64,000 nucleotides of DNA from Lachnospiraceae bacterium NSJ-143. Lineage in GTDB: Bacteria > Bacillota > Clostridia > Lachnospirales > Anaerotignaceae. The notes under the pieces were generated by a model. The model saw only the letters and a list, made by a program, of their open reading frames with translations, did no database searches and was not told the DNA's origin. Positions 1 through 8,472 of the stretch are shown one piece after another. Numbering within the stretch: position 1 is the stretch's first letter; each line of letters starts with the position of its first letter. Made by a program: the position numbers and the translations under genes. The stretch is from positions 496,001 through 560,000 of the forward strand of contig JALIFM010000001.1 of NCBI GenBank assembly GCA_022867625.1, given 5' to 3'.

Positions 1-269
1 TGGGCGTTGAGCACTATTTTTCCAGCTGGATTTTCAGGCGTTATTCTGGCTGTGATATGGCTTCCCAAGCCCTTTTCGTAATGTATGCCTACATCGGCAC
101 CCATGCTTAAAAGAAGTTCCTTTAAGATACTTACAATTTCGGAATTTCCTTTCTCGTTTCCCGTTCCGCAGTCTATAGAAGAGAATCTTTTGAGGTAATC
201 CATCTGCACAGGAAAATATTTTTCTGCACCATTCTTTGCAGCTTCTAAAATTTTACTGTAATCTGACAT
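1..269 (-). CDS. M20-family metallohydrolase, N-terminal fragment
   Basis: Partial gene running off the left edge; only about 89 N-terminal residues are visible. I translated it by hand from the minus strand. The segment SSIDCGTGNEKGNSEIV followed by an amphipathic helix and a strand ending near GSHITARI is typical of the first part of M20 zinc peptidases of the carboxypeptidase G2/deacylase type. The catalytic metal ligands lie outside the window. Its ATG shares a base with the TAA stop of the upstream substrate-binding protein gene (TAATG), so the two are translationally coupled and both lie under the TPP riboswitch. Bacillus YlmB, a thiamine-salvage deformylase, is also an M20 enzyme, so a salvage role is possible but inferred. 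Confidence 0.75.
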   Translation of the reverse strand, partial: MSDYSKILEAAKNGAEKYFPVQMDYLKRFSSIDCGTGNEKGNSEIVSILKELLLSMGADVGIHYEKGLGSHITARITPENPAGKIVLNA

Positions 270-1399
270 TACTGAACGCCTTCTTTCGTTGCTGAATCCG
301 CATACCCATTTAGATAGTCATCATAATCCTGGTCGATAGCGTCGTACATTATTTCCTGCGGCTCAATTTTGCTCTCAATCAGCCCGTTATCGTAAAGCCA
401 GTTTATATTCTCCTGAAAAACATTGGCATCCTGTGCCAGGAAGGGCAGAAATTCTTTTTCCATCATAGGCAGGAGTACATCAAGGCTCTTTTTTTCAACA
501 TCGGGGTCAAGAGGGAAATTTTCCTCGTTCTGGTATTTAAGCAGTATGTCAAGTGTTCCCTCAGGGTCTGTTTTCATATCGTAAAAGCCCCTGAGGCACG
601 CTTTTAAAAACCTGTGGTATTTTTCGTAATTGTTGTTAACATTTTTTTCGCCGGCCACAAAAACGAGTGCGTAGTAGTTAGGTATACCGTAATCTGACAG
701 CTTAAAATAGTTCATATCAAAGCCTTCCTTTTCAAGCTGGGGTATCTCATGGTTTACAAAGCAGCCGAATGTGGCGTCAACATTTCCGGTTGTCATACTG
801 CTCATAAGGTCGAAGCCGACATTTATAAGCTTTACACTGTCCAATGATGCGCCGTCGTTTTCAAGCATTTTTCTGATAACGGCATCGCCAAATTCAGTTG
901 CTGTATAGCCCAGTTTCTTTCCCTCAAGGTCTTTTGGCCTGTTTATGCCTTTTTCACTGAGAGAGGCTATTATGTCAAGAGAATCCTTTACTACTGAGCC
1001 TATGGAAACCACCGGCACATTCTCGTTTGCTCTGGCGATTATAATATCATTCTGGTAATAAAGTCCGGCGTCGGCTCTTCCGGCTGCTGTGAGGGATATT
1101 GCATCGTTGCTGTTGGCCGGAAACAGTATGTTTACTTTAAGCCCCTCGTCTGCAAAATAGCCCTTGTCAATAGCATCGTATATAAAGGCGTGTATGGCGT
1201 TTGGATACCAGTCAAGGACTAAGTCGAAGTCCTCAAGATTTTCTGTGCTGTTGCCGGTACCTTCATCTGAAGCCATGGCATTTTCAGAGGTGCCCTGTTT
1301 TGGGGCGGAAGAGGAAGCGCTGTCTTTTGAGCCTGAGCAGGCTGTAAGGGGCAGCACCGTTAAAAGGGCGGCCATAAATAATACAATACTTTTTTTCAT
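269..1399 (-). CDS. ThiY/NMT1-type ABC transporter substrate-binding lipoprotein (thiamine pyrimidine precursor)
   Basis: A 376-residue secreted lipoprotein: basic start MKKS, a hydrophobic stretch and lipobox LTAC near residue 20, then a Ser/Gly/Glu-rich linker. The body carries the NMT1/THI5-like pattern: DWYPNAIHAFIYDAIDKGYF, GRADAGLYYQND, RPKDLEGKKLGY and a Cys/His segment GCFVNHEIPQLEKEG. Such proteins bind hydroxymethylpyrimidine or formylaminopyrimidine for an ABC importer. I start it at 1399, not at the longer Met at 1546, because GGAGGT lies 6 bases upstream and the longer frame would run through the riboswitch and its terminator. The TPP riboswitch upstream supports the thiamine assignment. 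The permease and ATPase are not in the window. Confidence 0.9.
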   Translation of the reverse strand: MKKSIVLFMAALLTVLPLTACSGSKDSASSSAPKQGTSENAMASDEGTGNSTENLEDFDLVLDWYPNAIHAFIYDAIDKGYFADEGLKVNILFPANSNDAISLTAAGRADAGLYYQNDIIIARANENVPVVSIGSVVKDSLDIIASLSEKGINRPKDLEGKKLGYTATEFGDAVIRKMLENDGASLDSVKLINVGFDLMSSMTTGNVDATFGCFVNHEIPQLEKEGFDMNYFKLSDYGIPNYYALVFVAGEKNVNNNYEKYHRFLKACLRGFYDMKTDPEGTLDILLKYQNEENFPLDPDVEKKSLDVLLPMMEKEFLPFLAQDANVFQENINWLYDNGLIESKIEPQEIMYDAIDQDYDDYLNGYADSATKEGVQ

Positions 1400-1431
1400 A
1401 AAAATACCTCCTGTTTTTATTTTGCGGGAAT

Positions 1432-1460
1432 AAAAAAAATCCTTCCGCATACGGAAGGAT
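1432..1460 (-). terminator. Attenuator of the TPP riboswitch
   Basis: On the minus strand ATCCTTCCG-TATG-CGGAAGGAT forms a 9-bp hairpin followed by eight T. It lies between the riboswitch aptamer and the lipoprotein start, the usual expression platform for TPP-dependent premature termination. Confidence 0.88.
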
Positions 1461-1483
1461 ACTTGAATGTAACTGGTTTTAAT

Positions 1484-1561
1484 ACGCTTCCCTACGCTGG
1501 TTTTAACCAACAGGTTCAAAGGGTCAGGTTTTAACCTTCTCAACAATTAATGTTCCCCCGC
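1484..1561 (-). promoter_or_regulatory. TPP (THI element) riboswitch
   Basis: The minus strand shows the conserved aptamer blocks in order: GGGGGAAC, a CTGAGA-like TTGAGAAGG, GACCCTTTGAACCTG, and CCAGCGTAGGGAAGC. These are the TPP-binding core of the THI element. The variable P3 arm is short. Thiamine pyrophosphate should favour the terminator just downstream and turn off the substrate-binding protein and the coupled M20 gene. Confidence 0.95.
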
Positions 1562-1633
1562 AAACTTATATTTAACTATGCTTATTATACATTATCCTGA
1601 GAAAATTACAACAAAAATTTTATGTTTACAGAT

Positions 1634-1665
1634 AAAAAACAGGGTCCGGTAAACACCGGGCCCTG
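1634..1665 (-). terminator. Rho-independent terminator of the RND operon
   Basis: On the minus strand CAGGGCCCGGT-GTTT-ACCGGACCCTG, an 11-bp stem with one G-T/A mismatch position, is followed by TTTTTTA. It lies 14 bases after the RND pump stop codon. Confidence 0.85.
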
Positions 1666-1678
1666 AGGATATTTTAAA

Positions 1679-4600
1679 TCAGGCGTTTTCGCCGTTATCC
1701 TTGTATCTTGAACCAAAAAGCTTTCTCTTTGTTTTCTTCTTCACATTCCTGAACCTCAATACCTCAACTGTTGAGTAAAGAACAGGTATGAAGAAAAGTG
1801 TGATAAGTGTGGATATTGAAAGACCGAATATAATGGCTACAGCCATAGGAGCCTGCATTTCAGTACCTTCGCCTATAGCAAGTGCCATAGGAACCATACC
1901 TATAACAGTTGTAAGTGTTGTCATAAGTATAGGCCTGAGCCTGTTAGGTCCGGCTTCCTCAAGGGCCTCGTCGCATTCCATACCTCTTGCTCTGAGCTGG
2001 TTTGTATAGTCAATAAGCACTATGGCGTTATTAACAACCATGCCGACAAGCATTATAAAGCCCATAAATGTTACTGATGTTATTGTTTTGCCTGTTATGA
2101 AAAGTCCAAATATAGCGCCTGTTATGGCAAGAGGGACTGAGAACATAATCAGGAAAGGATATATGAACGATTCAAACTGCGATGCCATTATCATATACAC
2201 CAGAAGGAGAGCTACTATCATGGCAAGAAGGAGGCTCTGGAATGTTTCAACCATTGTCTCAACATCTCCGGCAAACTCATATGAGCACCCGTCAGGGAAT
2301 GAATAACGGTCGAGCAGGTCAACAATTTTCTTCTGGGCATCACCGGTGCTTATGCCTTCCTTTAAGTTGGTTCCTATAGTGATGTATTTGTGGTTATCCT
2401 TTCGGTCAATGCTTGTGGCTGACTCGTCTGTGGTTATATCAACAACATCAGTTATAGGTATAATACCCCTTGGTGTTGATATTGTAACCTTCTGAAGGTC
2501 GTTTATATAGCTTATCTTTTCATCGTTATCCTTTATTACAACGTCAATCTCATCACCATCAAGCTTATATGTTGTGGCAGTGCTTCCGTTTACGGCAGTG
2601 GAGAGGGCGCTGGCTATAGACGCTGTTGTAACGCCGTACTGAGACGCCTTTTCCCTGTTGATAACCACATTGGCCTCAAGCTCGCTTGTTTCAGATGAGT
2701 TTACAACGTCCTTTGTCCAGGACTGTGCCTCAAGGAGCTTTTCAATGTCATATCCTGCCTGGCGAAGGTTATCAATATCATCGCCGTTTATCTGTACCTC
2801 AACATCGCTTGATGATGAGTATGAACCCATAGCGGAGCTGGAGGCGGATACGGTTATGTCAGCTCCGGGTATCGACTTAATCATATCTTTTATTTCTTCA
2901 ACAATCTCGTCGGTTGACCTGTCACGTTCCTTAATGCCAACGAAGTTGAGCATTATGGAAGCCGTGTCGGTCTGGCTTGCGCCTGAAAGCATGGAGGCTG
3001 TGCTTGAACCTGCCATTATGTAGTATTCATCAAGCTCAGGTATGCTTCCGACTCTGTTCATTACCTCATCAACAACAGCTGTTGTCTCATCAATTACTGT
3101 TCCGGAAGGCATATCAATATTTATTGACGCTGAACCCTGGTCCATTGAAGGCATAAGGTCAAGGCCGACTATAGGCACAAGTCCAAGTGAGAGCACAAAT
3201 ATAAGACATACTATTATTATAACTCTCTTTTTCCTGCCAAGAATGTAGTGGAGGGCCTTCCTGTAGGAGCTGTCAATTTTGTCAAGGCCGGCACCCCATG
3301 CATTGAGAAGCTTTCCGATAGGGCCTCCCTTTGAGAGGTTTTCATCATTTCTCTCCTCAGCTACAAGAAGCTTTGAGCAGGCCATAGGCACAAATGTAAG
3401 GGATACTATAAGCGACGCTCCAAGTGAGAAGCATACGGTAAGCGAGAGGTCCTTAAACATCTGTCCAATTGTTCCGCTTACAAACATAAGTGGTATGAAA
3501 ACCGCTACAGTTGTAAGGGTTGAAGCCATAACTGAAAGTCCAACCTCAAGGGCGCCTTTTTCAGCGGCTTCCTTGGCAGGGTAGCCTTTAGAATGGTATT
3601 TGTATATGTTTTCAAGAACAACTACCGAGTTGTCTACGAGCATACCTATACCGATTGTTATACCTCCGAGGGATATGATATTAAGCGTCATATCGCACAC
3701 ATACATAAGAGCGAAAGTAGCAACAATGGAAGTAGGTATTGATACAGCTATAACAGCTGATGTACGCACGCTTCTGAGGAATATGAAAAGGACTATAACG
3801 GCCATTACGGCAGCCTGAATAGCTGTGGAGAGCACGTTGCTTACGGAGTCCTTTATATAGTCAGATGTATCAGAAAGCATTTCAACGCTCAGGTCAGGAT
3901 ACTGCTTGTTAAGCTTTGAAATTTCCCTGTTTATTTTGTCCGATATCTCAACGATATTTGCGTCTGACTGTTTGCTGATAGCCATAATAACGCTTTTGTT
4001 GCCGTTTACTAAGGCGTATGAGTTTTCATCTTCTGTTGTAAGCTCAACATTGGCCACATCTCTCAGGCGGACAGTGCTTCCGCCTGCGGTGGAAAGCAGT
4101 ATGTCTTTGATATCGTCTATGGACTTGAATTCACCTACGGTTTTGGCGGTTATTTTTGTTGTGCCGTTGTTTATTTTTCCTATAGGTGTGTTCATGTTCT
4201 CAGATTTGAGGGCGTTTACTATCTGTCCGGAGGATATGCCGTAGCCGTTCATCTTATTTGTATCAAGAGTTACGTTTACAACCTGGTCAAGACCGCCGAT
4301 TACGTTTACAGAAGCTACGCCGTCTATCTTTTCTATCTCATTTGACACGTTGTCATCAACAAATGTTGTAAGGTCTGCAATCTCCATTTTTTCTGAGCCG
4401 ACGCCTACAACAATAGAGGACATGTCGTTTATATCAAGCTTGAGAACCATAGGCTCGTTGGCGTCATCCGGAAGGGTGCCTTTTATAAGGTCTATCTTTT
4501 CACGGATATCGGCCGCCGCCGTGTCTATGTCGGTGCCGTCAACAAACTTAATCATAACCATTGATGAGTTTGATGAGGAGGTAGATGTAACGGTGTCAAC

Positions 4601-4825
4601 GTTGCTTACTGTTCCCACCGCTTCCTCAACAGGCTTTGATATGAGGTTTTCAATTTCCTCAGGTCCTGCGCCGACATATGATGTACTTACAAGCACAATA
4701 GGTATGTCTATTGAGGGCATAAGGTCAAGCTTCAGTGTGGTGTATGATATAAGTCCGGCAAGTATTACTATAAACATAACCATTATAGTTGTTACCGGAC
4801 GCTTAATTGATACTTTGGTAGGCAT
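1679..4825 (-). CDS. RND-family (HAE1/AcrB-like) efflux permease
   Basis: 1048 residues, the usual length of AcrB/SwrC-type pumps. It has the tandem RND architecture: an N-terminal helix with RPVTTIMVMF, a large porter domain, a helix block with LVDNSVVVLENIY, then a second copy ending in NRLRPILMTTLTTVIG. These proteins export drugs, lipids or surfactants using the ion gradient. It starts 3 bases after the adaptor gene. The canonical proton-relay pair Asp-Asp of AcrB TM4 reads Asp-Asn here, and the TM10 Lys is replaced by Asn (GMVVNNAIVL), so ion coupling may differ. The C-terminus is Lys/Arg-rich. The substrate cannot be told from sequence. Confidence 0.95.
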   Translation of the reverse strand: MPTKVSIKRPVTTIMVMFIVILAGLISYTTLKLDLMPSIDIPIVLVSTSYVGAGPEEIENLISKPVEEAVGTVSNVDTVTSTSSSNSSMVMIKFVDGTDIDTAAADIREKIDLIKGTLPDDANEPMVLKLDINDMSSIVVGVGSEKMEIADLTTFVDDNVSNEIEKIDGVASVNVIGGLDQVVNVTLDTNKMNGYGISSGQIVNALKSENMNTPIGKINNGTTKITAKTVGEFKSIDDIKDILLSTAGGSTVRLRDVANVELTTEDENSYALVNGNKSVIMAISKQSDANIVEISDKINREISKLNKQYPDLSVEMLSDTSDYIKDSVSNVLSTAIQAAVMAVIVLFIFLRSVRTSAVIAVSIPTSIVATFALMYVCDMTLNIISLGGITIGIGMLVDNSVVVLENIYKYHSKGYPAKEAAEKGALEVGLSVMASTLTTVAVFIPLMFVSGTIGQMFKDLSLTVCFSLGASLIVSLTFVPMACSKLLVAEERNDENLSKGGPIGKLLNAWGAGLDKIDSSYRKALHYILGRKKRVIIIVCLIFVLSLGLVPIVGLDLMPSMDQGSASINIDMPSGTVIDETTAVVDEVMNRVGSIPELDEYYIMAGSSTASMLSGASQTDTASIMLNFVGIKERDRSTDEIVEEIKDMIKSIPGADITVSASSSAMGSYSSSSDVEVQINGDDIDNLRQAGYDIEKLLEAQSWTKDVVNSSETSELEANVVINREKASQYGVTTASIASALSTAVNGSTATTYKLDGDEIDVVIKDNDEKISYINDLQKVTISTPRGIIPITDVVDITTDESATSIDRKDNHKYITIGTNLKEGISTGDAQKKIVDLLDRYSFPDGCSYEFAGDVETMVETFQSLLLAMIVALLLVYMIMASQFESFIYPFLIMFSVPLAITGAIFGLFITGKTITSVTFMGFIMLVGMVVNNAIVLIDYTNQLRARGMECDEALEEAGPNRLRPILMTTLTTVIGMVPMALAIGEGTEMQAPMAVAIIFGLSISTLITLFFIPVLYSTVEVLRFRNVKKKTKRKLFGSRYKDNGENA

Positions 4826-4828
4826 GGA

Positions 4829-6229
4829 TTATTCCTCCTTTTCGCCGGAGCTTGACGCACCGCTGGATTCCGGTGCCGGTTCAGATGAGGAAGCGTTCTG
4901 ACTTTCGCCGTTAAGCAGTGCCTCATTGCTTTCGGCGTCATAGGTGTTTTCTGCAACAGCTATGCTGTCGCCGTCTTCAAGGTATGTCTGTCCCTTAACA
5001 ACTACATCCATGTTTTCTGTAAGTCCGCTCTTGATTTCAATATTTGTTCCGTTGTCAATTCCCGTCTGAACAGTTGTCTTTACGGCTTTTCCGTCTTTCA
5101 TGACAAATACGTATTTCTCACCGCCCTTTGTTATAACAGCGTTTACAGGTATAACAATAGTCTTGTCGCTTCTGTCTTTAACAAAGTTGACTTCGCCGAA
5201 CATACCGCTTTTAAGTTTGGCGTCGGCGTTGTCCATCTCGATTTTTACATCATATGTTCCGCCTGCATTAGCCGCAGGATTTACTGTGCTGATTGTTCCA
5301 AGCTTAGCCAGATTTGAAACTGAAGGCACATTTACTGACACTGAGTCGCCTACAGCAATTGAGTTTATTATGTCTTCTGATACGCTTACGTTTATTGTAA
5401 CCTTAGAAGTGTCAACAACCTTGAAAGGCTCATTTGTGGCAAGCACTGTTCCGGCTTTTACATTGCATGCTGTTACAAAGCCTGCAATAGGGCTTGTAAC
5501 TACAGCATCGTTTAATGATTTGTTGTAGGAGTTAATCTGGGCTACAACACTTTCTCTGGCAGCCTTGGCCGAATTAAGTGCATCTTCAGCTTTTCTGCGG
5601 TTTTCATCAGGCATTTTCATTACAAGGTCATAGGATTCCTTTGCCTGATTATATGCTACCTCAGCCCTTGAGTACGCGTCTGAAATGTTGTCCATTTCCG
5701 TCTGTGAAATAATTCCGCTCTCAAAGAGTATTTTGTTGTTGTCGTAATTTGTTTTGGCCGTGTTATAGGCAATCTCAGCGTTACTGAGAGATGCTTTGGC
5801 GCTTTCTATCTGTGTCTGCATTGATGCTCCGTTTACAAGCTCAAGGTTTGTCTGGGCTGTCTTTATGCTTGCCTCGGCGGAGGCAAGAGAAGCCTCAGCG
5901 ACTCTTTTGCTGTTTACTATGTCAGATGTATCCATTGTGTAGAGCACATCTCCGGCCTTTACATAATCTCCCACATCATAATTGACTGAAGCTACCTTGC
6001 CCTGTATTGTGCCTGATACTACAAGCTCAGTTATAGGCTGTATTGTACCGTTATAAAGGTACTCGCTTTTTATTGTTTCGTTTGATGTGTTCATTACCTG
6101 AACATATGTAATTGCCTGCTGTTCCTGTGCTGACCCTGCGCCAGCGTCAGCGCTCTTGCCGCAGCCTGAAAGAACAGACGCCGCCAATATGGCTGAAATA
6201 AGGATTGACGGTATAATTTTCCTTTTCAT
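4829..6229 (-). CDS. RND efflux adaptor (membrane fusion protein), lipoprotein
   Basis: 466 residues. The start MKRKIIPSILISAILAA leads to lipobox LSGC near residue 22, so it is probably lipid-anchored on the outer face of the membrane. A first lipoyl half-motif (KVASVNYDVGDYVKAGDVLY), a long Ala/Lys/Glu-rich coiled-coil hairpin at about residues 110-230, a second lipoyl half (SPIAGFVTACNVKAGTV) and beta-barrel/MPD segments follow the AcrA/HlyD order. The tail is rich in Ser/Pro/Gly/Glu. It sits between marR and the RND pump in one operon and should join the pump to the cell envelope or to a TolC-like partner. Confidence 0.93.
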   Translation of the reverse strand: MKRKIIPSILISAILAASVLSGCGKSADAGAGSAQEQQAITYVQVMNTSNETIKSEYLYNGTIQPITELVVSGTIQGKVASVNYDVGDYVKAGDVLYTMDTSDIVNSKRVAEASLASAEASIKTAQTNLELVNGASMQTQIESAKASLSNAEIAYNTAKTNYDNNKILFESGIISQTEMDNISDAYSRAEVAYNQAKESYDLVMKMPDENRRKAEDALNSAKAARESVVAQINSYNKSLNDAVVTSPIAGFVTACNVKAGTVLATNEPFKVVDTSKVTINVSVSEDIINSIAVGDSVSVNVPSVSNLAKLGTISTVNPAANAGGTYDVKIEMDNADAKLKSGMFGEVNFVKDRSDKTIVIPVNAVITKGGEKYVFVMKDGKAVKTTVQTGIDNGTNIEIKSGLTENMDVVVKGQTYLEDGDSIAVAENTYDAESNEALLNGESQNASSSEPAPESSGASSSGEKEE

Positions 6230-6241
6230 TTTTATATCCTC

Positions 6242-6706
6242 CTATTTGAATACTTTGCTTAGCTTTTCAATTCCGATTTTCATATTCTCCCTCTGCGCGT
6301 CATCCAGTGTCCCATAAAAATCGGTGAAGGATATGCAAATTGCTTCAAAAAACTTCTTTGTAATCTCCTCACCTTTTGACGTGAGCCTGAGGTGTACAGT
6401 CCTCCTGTCTTTGTCTTCAGGATAATGCTCCTTATACAGGAGACCTGTGTTTTCCATTTTGGAAATCGTAAGAGAAAGGCTGCTTTTGCTTATATTAAAA
6501 ATATTTTCCAGTCCGGAAATATTATCAACATTATGGTGCTGAAGTGCCATTAGTATCTGGAACTGCCGCATTGATATTTCAATATTGCCCTTGCCGTTTA
6601 TGTTAAAATGATTCCTTAAATTACCGGCAAACCAGCAGCCGAGCTGAAGGTTAAAATTCAGCAGGCCCATGGCCAAGTCTGTTGCGTTTTCTCTTAAATT
6701 ATCCAT
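6242..6706 (-). CDS. MarR-family transcriptional regulator
   Basis: 154 residues from the chosen start. The winged helix is clear: RQFQILMALQHH, the recognition region NISKSSLSLTISKMENTGLL, and the wing with KDRRTVHLRLTSKGEE. MarR proteins are dimeric repressors, often relieved by the compound their pump exports. I start at 6706 (GGAG 8 bases upstream) because the longer Met at 6736 has no Shine-Dalgarno and lies about where transcription should begin. It is the first gene of the marR-adaptor-RND operon, 12 bases before the adaptor, and probably represses its own promoter through the palindrome at 6767-6790. Confidence 0.92.
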   Translation of the reverse strand: MDNLRENATDLAMGLLNFNLQLGCWFAGNLRNHFNINGKGNIEISMRQFQILMALQHHNVDNISGLENIFNISKSSLSLTISKMENTGLLYKEHYPEDKDRRTVHLRLTSKGEEITKKFFEAICISFTDFYGTLDDAQRENMKIGIEKLSKVFK

Positions 6707-6751
6707 TTCACCGTCTCCATAAAAGCTAATAAACATTATATACGAAAATTG

Positions 6752-6780
6752 ATTTTACTATAAAACTATATTTGTGTCAA
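6752..6780 (-). promoter_or_regulatory. Sigma-A promoter of the marR-RND operon
   Basis: Minus strand: -35 TTGACA at 6780-6775, a 17-base spacer, -10 TAAAAT at 6757-6752. The start of transcription would be near 6745, leaving a leader of about 40 bases before the marR ATG. Confidence 0.8.
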
Positions 6781-6790
6781 TACAAATATA
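6767..6790. promoter_or_regulatory. Palindromic operator, probable MarR site
   Basis: A perfect 9-bp inverted repeat, TATATTTGT and ACAAATATA, separated by 6 bases. It covers the -35 hexamer of the marR promoter. Size and placement fit MarR-family autoregulation; binding itself is inferred. Confidence 0.65.
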
Positions 6791-6941
6791 TTCTCAAATA
6801 TCAATTTTGGGTGAATAAAAAAATTAAATATTTTTAATGTAAATATTAATGTTATAAAACGGGGAGTGTTTGGCTGGAAAATACCTTGACAGGGGATATG
6901 GTTTTGTGATAAAACTATATTGCACTGAAAGAAAATTAATT

Positions 6942-7496
6942 TTAACATGTGGCGTTTGTTTCAACATCCCACTGTATAACATGGTAGCCGCATTCATTGG
7001 CCGACTGCACTACAGTGTTGTTGTATTCCCCAAACGGGGGTCTGAAAAGATTCATTTCAACGCCTGTTAAATCAAGCACCTTCTGGTGGGCGTCTGTAAG
7101 CTCTTTTTTAATCTGTTCTGCTGAAAGGCTGTTCATATGCGGGTGGGTTGCTGAGTGGTTTCCAAGGTCATGGCCGGCTTCGGCAATCTTTTTTACCTCA
7201 TCAGGATATTTGTCAACCCAGTAGCCGCACATAAAAAATGTAGTTTTAACATCATTGTCAGCTAAAATCTGGAGCAGTGTGTCGGTATCGTCCGCTCCCC
7301 ATGCGGCGTCAAAGCTTATGGCAATTTTTTTCTCATCAGTATCTACGCAGTAAATCGGGAGTTTTCGCTCTCCCTGTGAAAAAGAGCTGAATACACTTAC
7401 AGCCGCAGGCCTCACAATGCTCAAAAGGCAAACGGCAAATACAAGTGTTGCGGTGAAGATAAACGCTTTCTTTTTAATAGCAGTAAATTTTTTCAT
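6942..7496 (-). CDS. PdaB-like polysaccharide deacetylase, C-terminally truncated
   Basis: 184 residues. A signal anchor at residues 10-30 is followed by the NodB deacetylase fold of the sporulation PdaB/YlxY type: KKIAISFDAAWGADDT (catalytic Asp and metal Asp), GHDLGNHSATHPHM (metal His pair), LFRPPFGEYN. The frame stops right after YHVIQWDVE, where relatives continue for about 60 residues with the DSLDW and VLFH motifs. The last catalytic motif is therefore absent, and the DNA beyond is AT-rich with no continuation seen in the other frames. It is probably non-functional or altered. Good ribosome site (GGAGGTG) at the start. It stands alone between divergent genes. Confidence 0.75.
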   Translation of the reverse strand: MKKFTAIKKKAFIFTATLVFAVCLLSIVRPAAVSVFSSFSQGERKLPIYCVDTDEKKIAISFDAAWGADDTDTLLQILADNDVKTTFFMCGYWVDKYPDEVKKIAEAGHDLGNHSATHPHMNSLSAEQIKKELTDAHQKVLDLTGVEMNLFRPPFGEYNNTVVQSANECGYHVIQWDVETNATC

Positions 7497-7613
7497 ATAC
7501 TACACCTCCGGTATTAGTATATTAAGGCAGAAGCTTGTCACTTTACTTTTAAACAGATTTTTACGGCAGTTATTAATTTTTTTTTAAGCGTGGTCATTGT
7601 AAACATTTTGTAA

Positions 7614-7642
7614 TTGTAATTTATACTGTGAGGCTGTAAAAT
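7614..7642 (+). promoter_or_regulatory. Candidate sigma-A promoter for the stalk-domain/TolC-like pair
   Basis: TTGTAA at 7614-7619, a 17-base spacer and TAAAAT at 7637-7642, about 45 bases upstream of the first ATG. The -35 box is imperfect. Confidence 0.45.
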
Positions 7643-7689
7643 ACCATTATGTAGGGTATAAGTGAATTTAATCGAATGGAGGAAATAAA

Positions 7690-8451
7690 ATGAAGAATTT
7701 TAAATCTGTTGCTATGGGCTTTGCCGCCGGAGCAATGTGCATGGTTACTGTTACGGCTATGGCCGCCTACAGCGATGTGACAGCAAAGCTGTGGAATGAC
7801 ATTACATTCAATATCAATGGAAACAGTGTAGCTTCACCTTCTGACCAGCCTGTGCTTAATTATAATGGGTACACATATGTACCTCTCAGGTTTGTTACCG
7901 AGTCGCTGGGCGGTGAAGCTTCATTTGATGCGGCAAAAAAGCAGGTGTCTGTTGAAGTTGCTGAAAAGGTAGTGGAAAAGGAAGTAGAGGTTATAAAAGA
8001 AGTACCTGTATATATTGATAAGGATTCTTCGGGTGACAAAGAGGTTAAGCACAGATACGAAAAGCTTCCTGTTAAGAGCAAGAAAGACCACTATACTATT
8101 GAGATAACAGGAATGACAAGAAATACAATACAGAACATAACTAAGGTACTTGTTGATTTTGACAATGATGAGGAAAGCTCTGAGTACTATCAGCTTGTCC
8201 CTTCAAAATCAAAGCTCACAGTAAACGGCAAGGAAATAAGCCTTACAAAGGTAAACAGCCTTATGGACAACAGCTGGTATCTTGGAGATATAGCACCTGA
8301 TGAGGAGAAGGAGGGCTTTATAGCCTTTGACCTCACTGAGGACGGTATCCTTGACTGTGACCTTGAGATTACAGTAAGGAACAATACACTGAATAAAGAT
8401 GAAGTGCATGAATTCCACTTTACCTATGATGCTGGTGAAGATGACGATTAA
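7690..8451 (+). CDS. Secreted stalk-domain protein (copper amine oxidase N-like)
   Basis: 253 residues with a signal peptide (cut probably after TAMAA near residue 27). Residues about 40-100 form the copper-amine-oxidase N-like fold: a predicted beta segment, NGYTYVPLRFVTESLGGEASFDAAKKQVSVEV. In Firmicutes this small domain is used in extracellular proteins and is unrelated to oxidase activity. A Val/Glu/Lys-rich stretch then leads to an acidic beta-rich domain ending in DAGEDDD. GGAGG lies upstream of the ATG. It precedes the TolC-like gene by 21 bases, so the two are probably co-transcribed and may work together at the cell surface. Confidence 0.85.
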   Translation: MKNFKSVAMGFAAGAMCMVTVTAMAAYSDVTAKLWNDITFNINGNSVASPSDQPVLNYNGYTYVPLRFVTESLGGEASFDAAKKQVSVEVAEKVVEKEVEVIKEVPVYIDKDSSGDKEVKHRYEKLPVKSKKDHYTIEITGMTRNTIQNITKVLVDFDNDEESSEYYQLVPSKSKLTVNGKEISLTKVNSLMDNSWYLGDIAPDEEKEGFIAFDLTEDGILDCDLEITVRNNTLNKDEVHEFHFTYDAGEDDD

Positions 8452-8472
8452 TTTGGGAGTGAATTTAAAATT

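Noticed and set aside
1400-1546. Longer start for the ThiY-type protein
   Set aside because: It would translate through the TPP aptamer and its terminator, and the ATG at 1399 has an ideal ribosome site and signal peptide.
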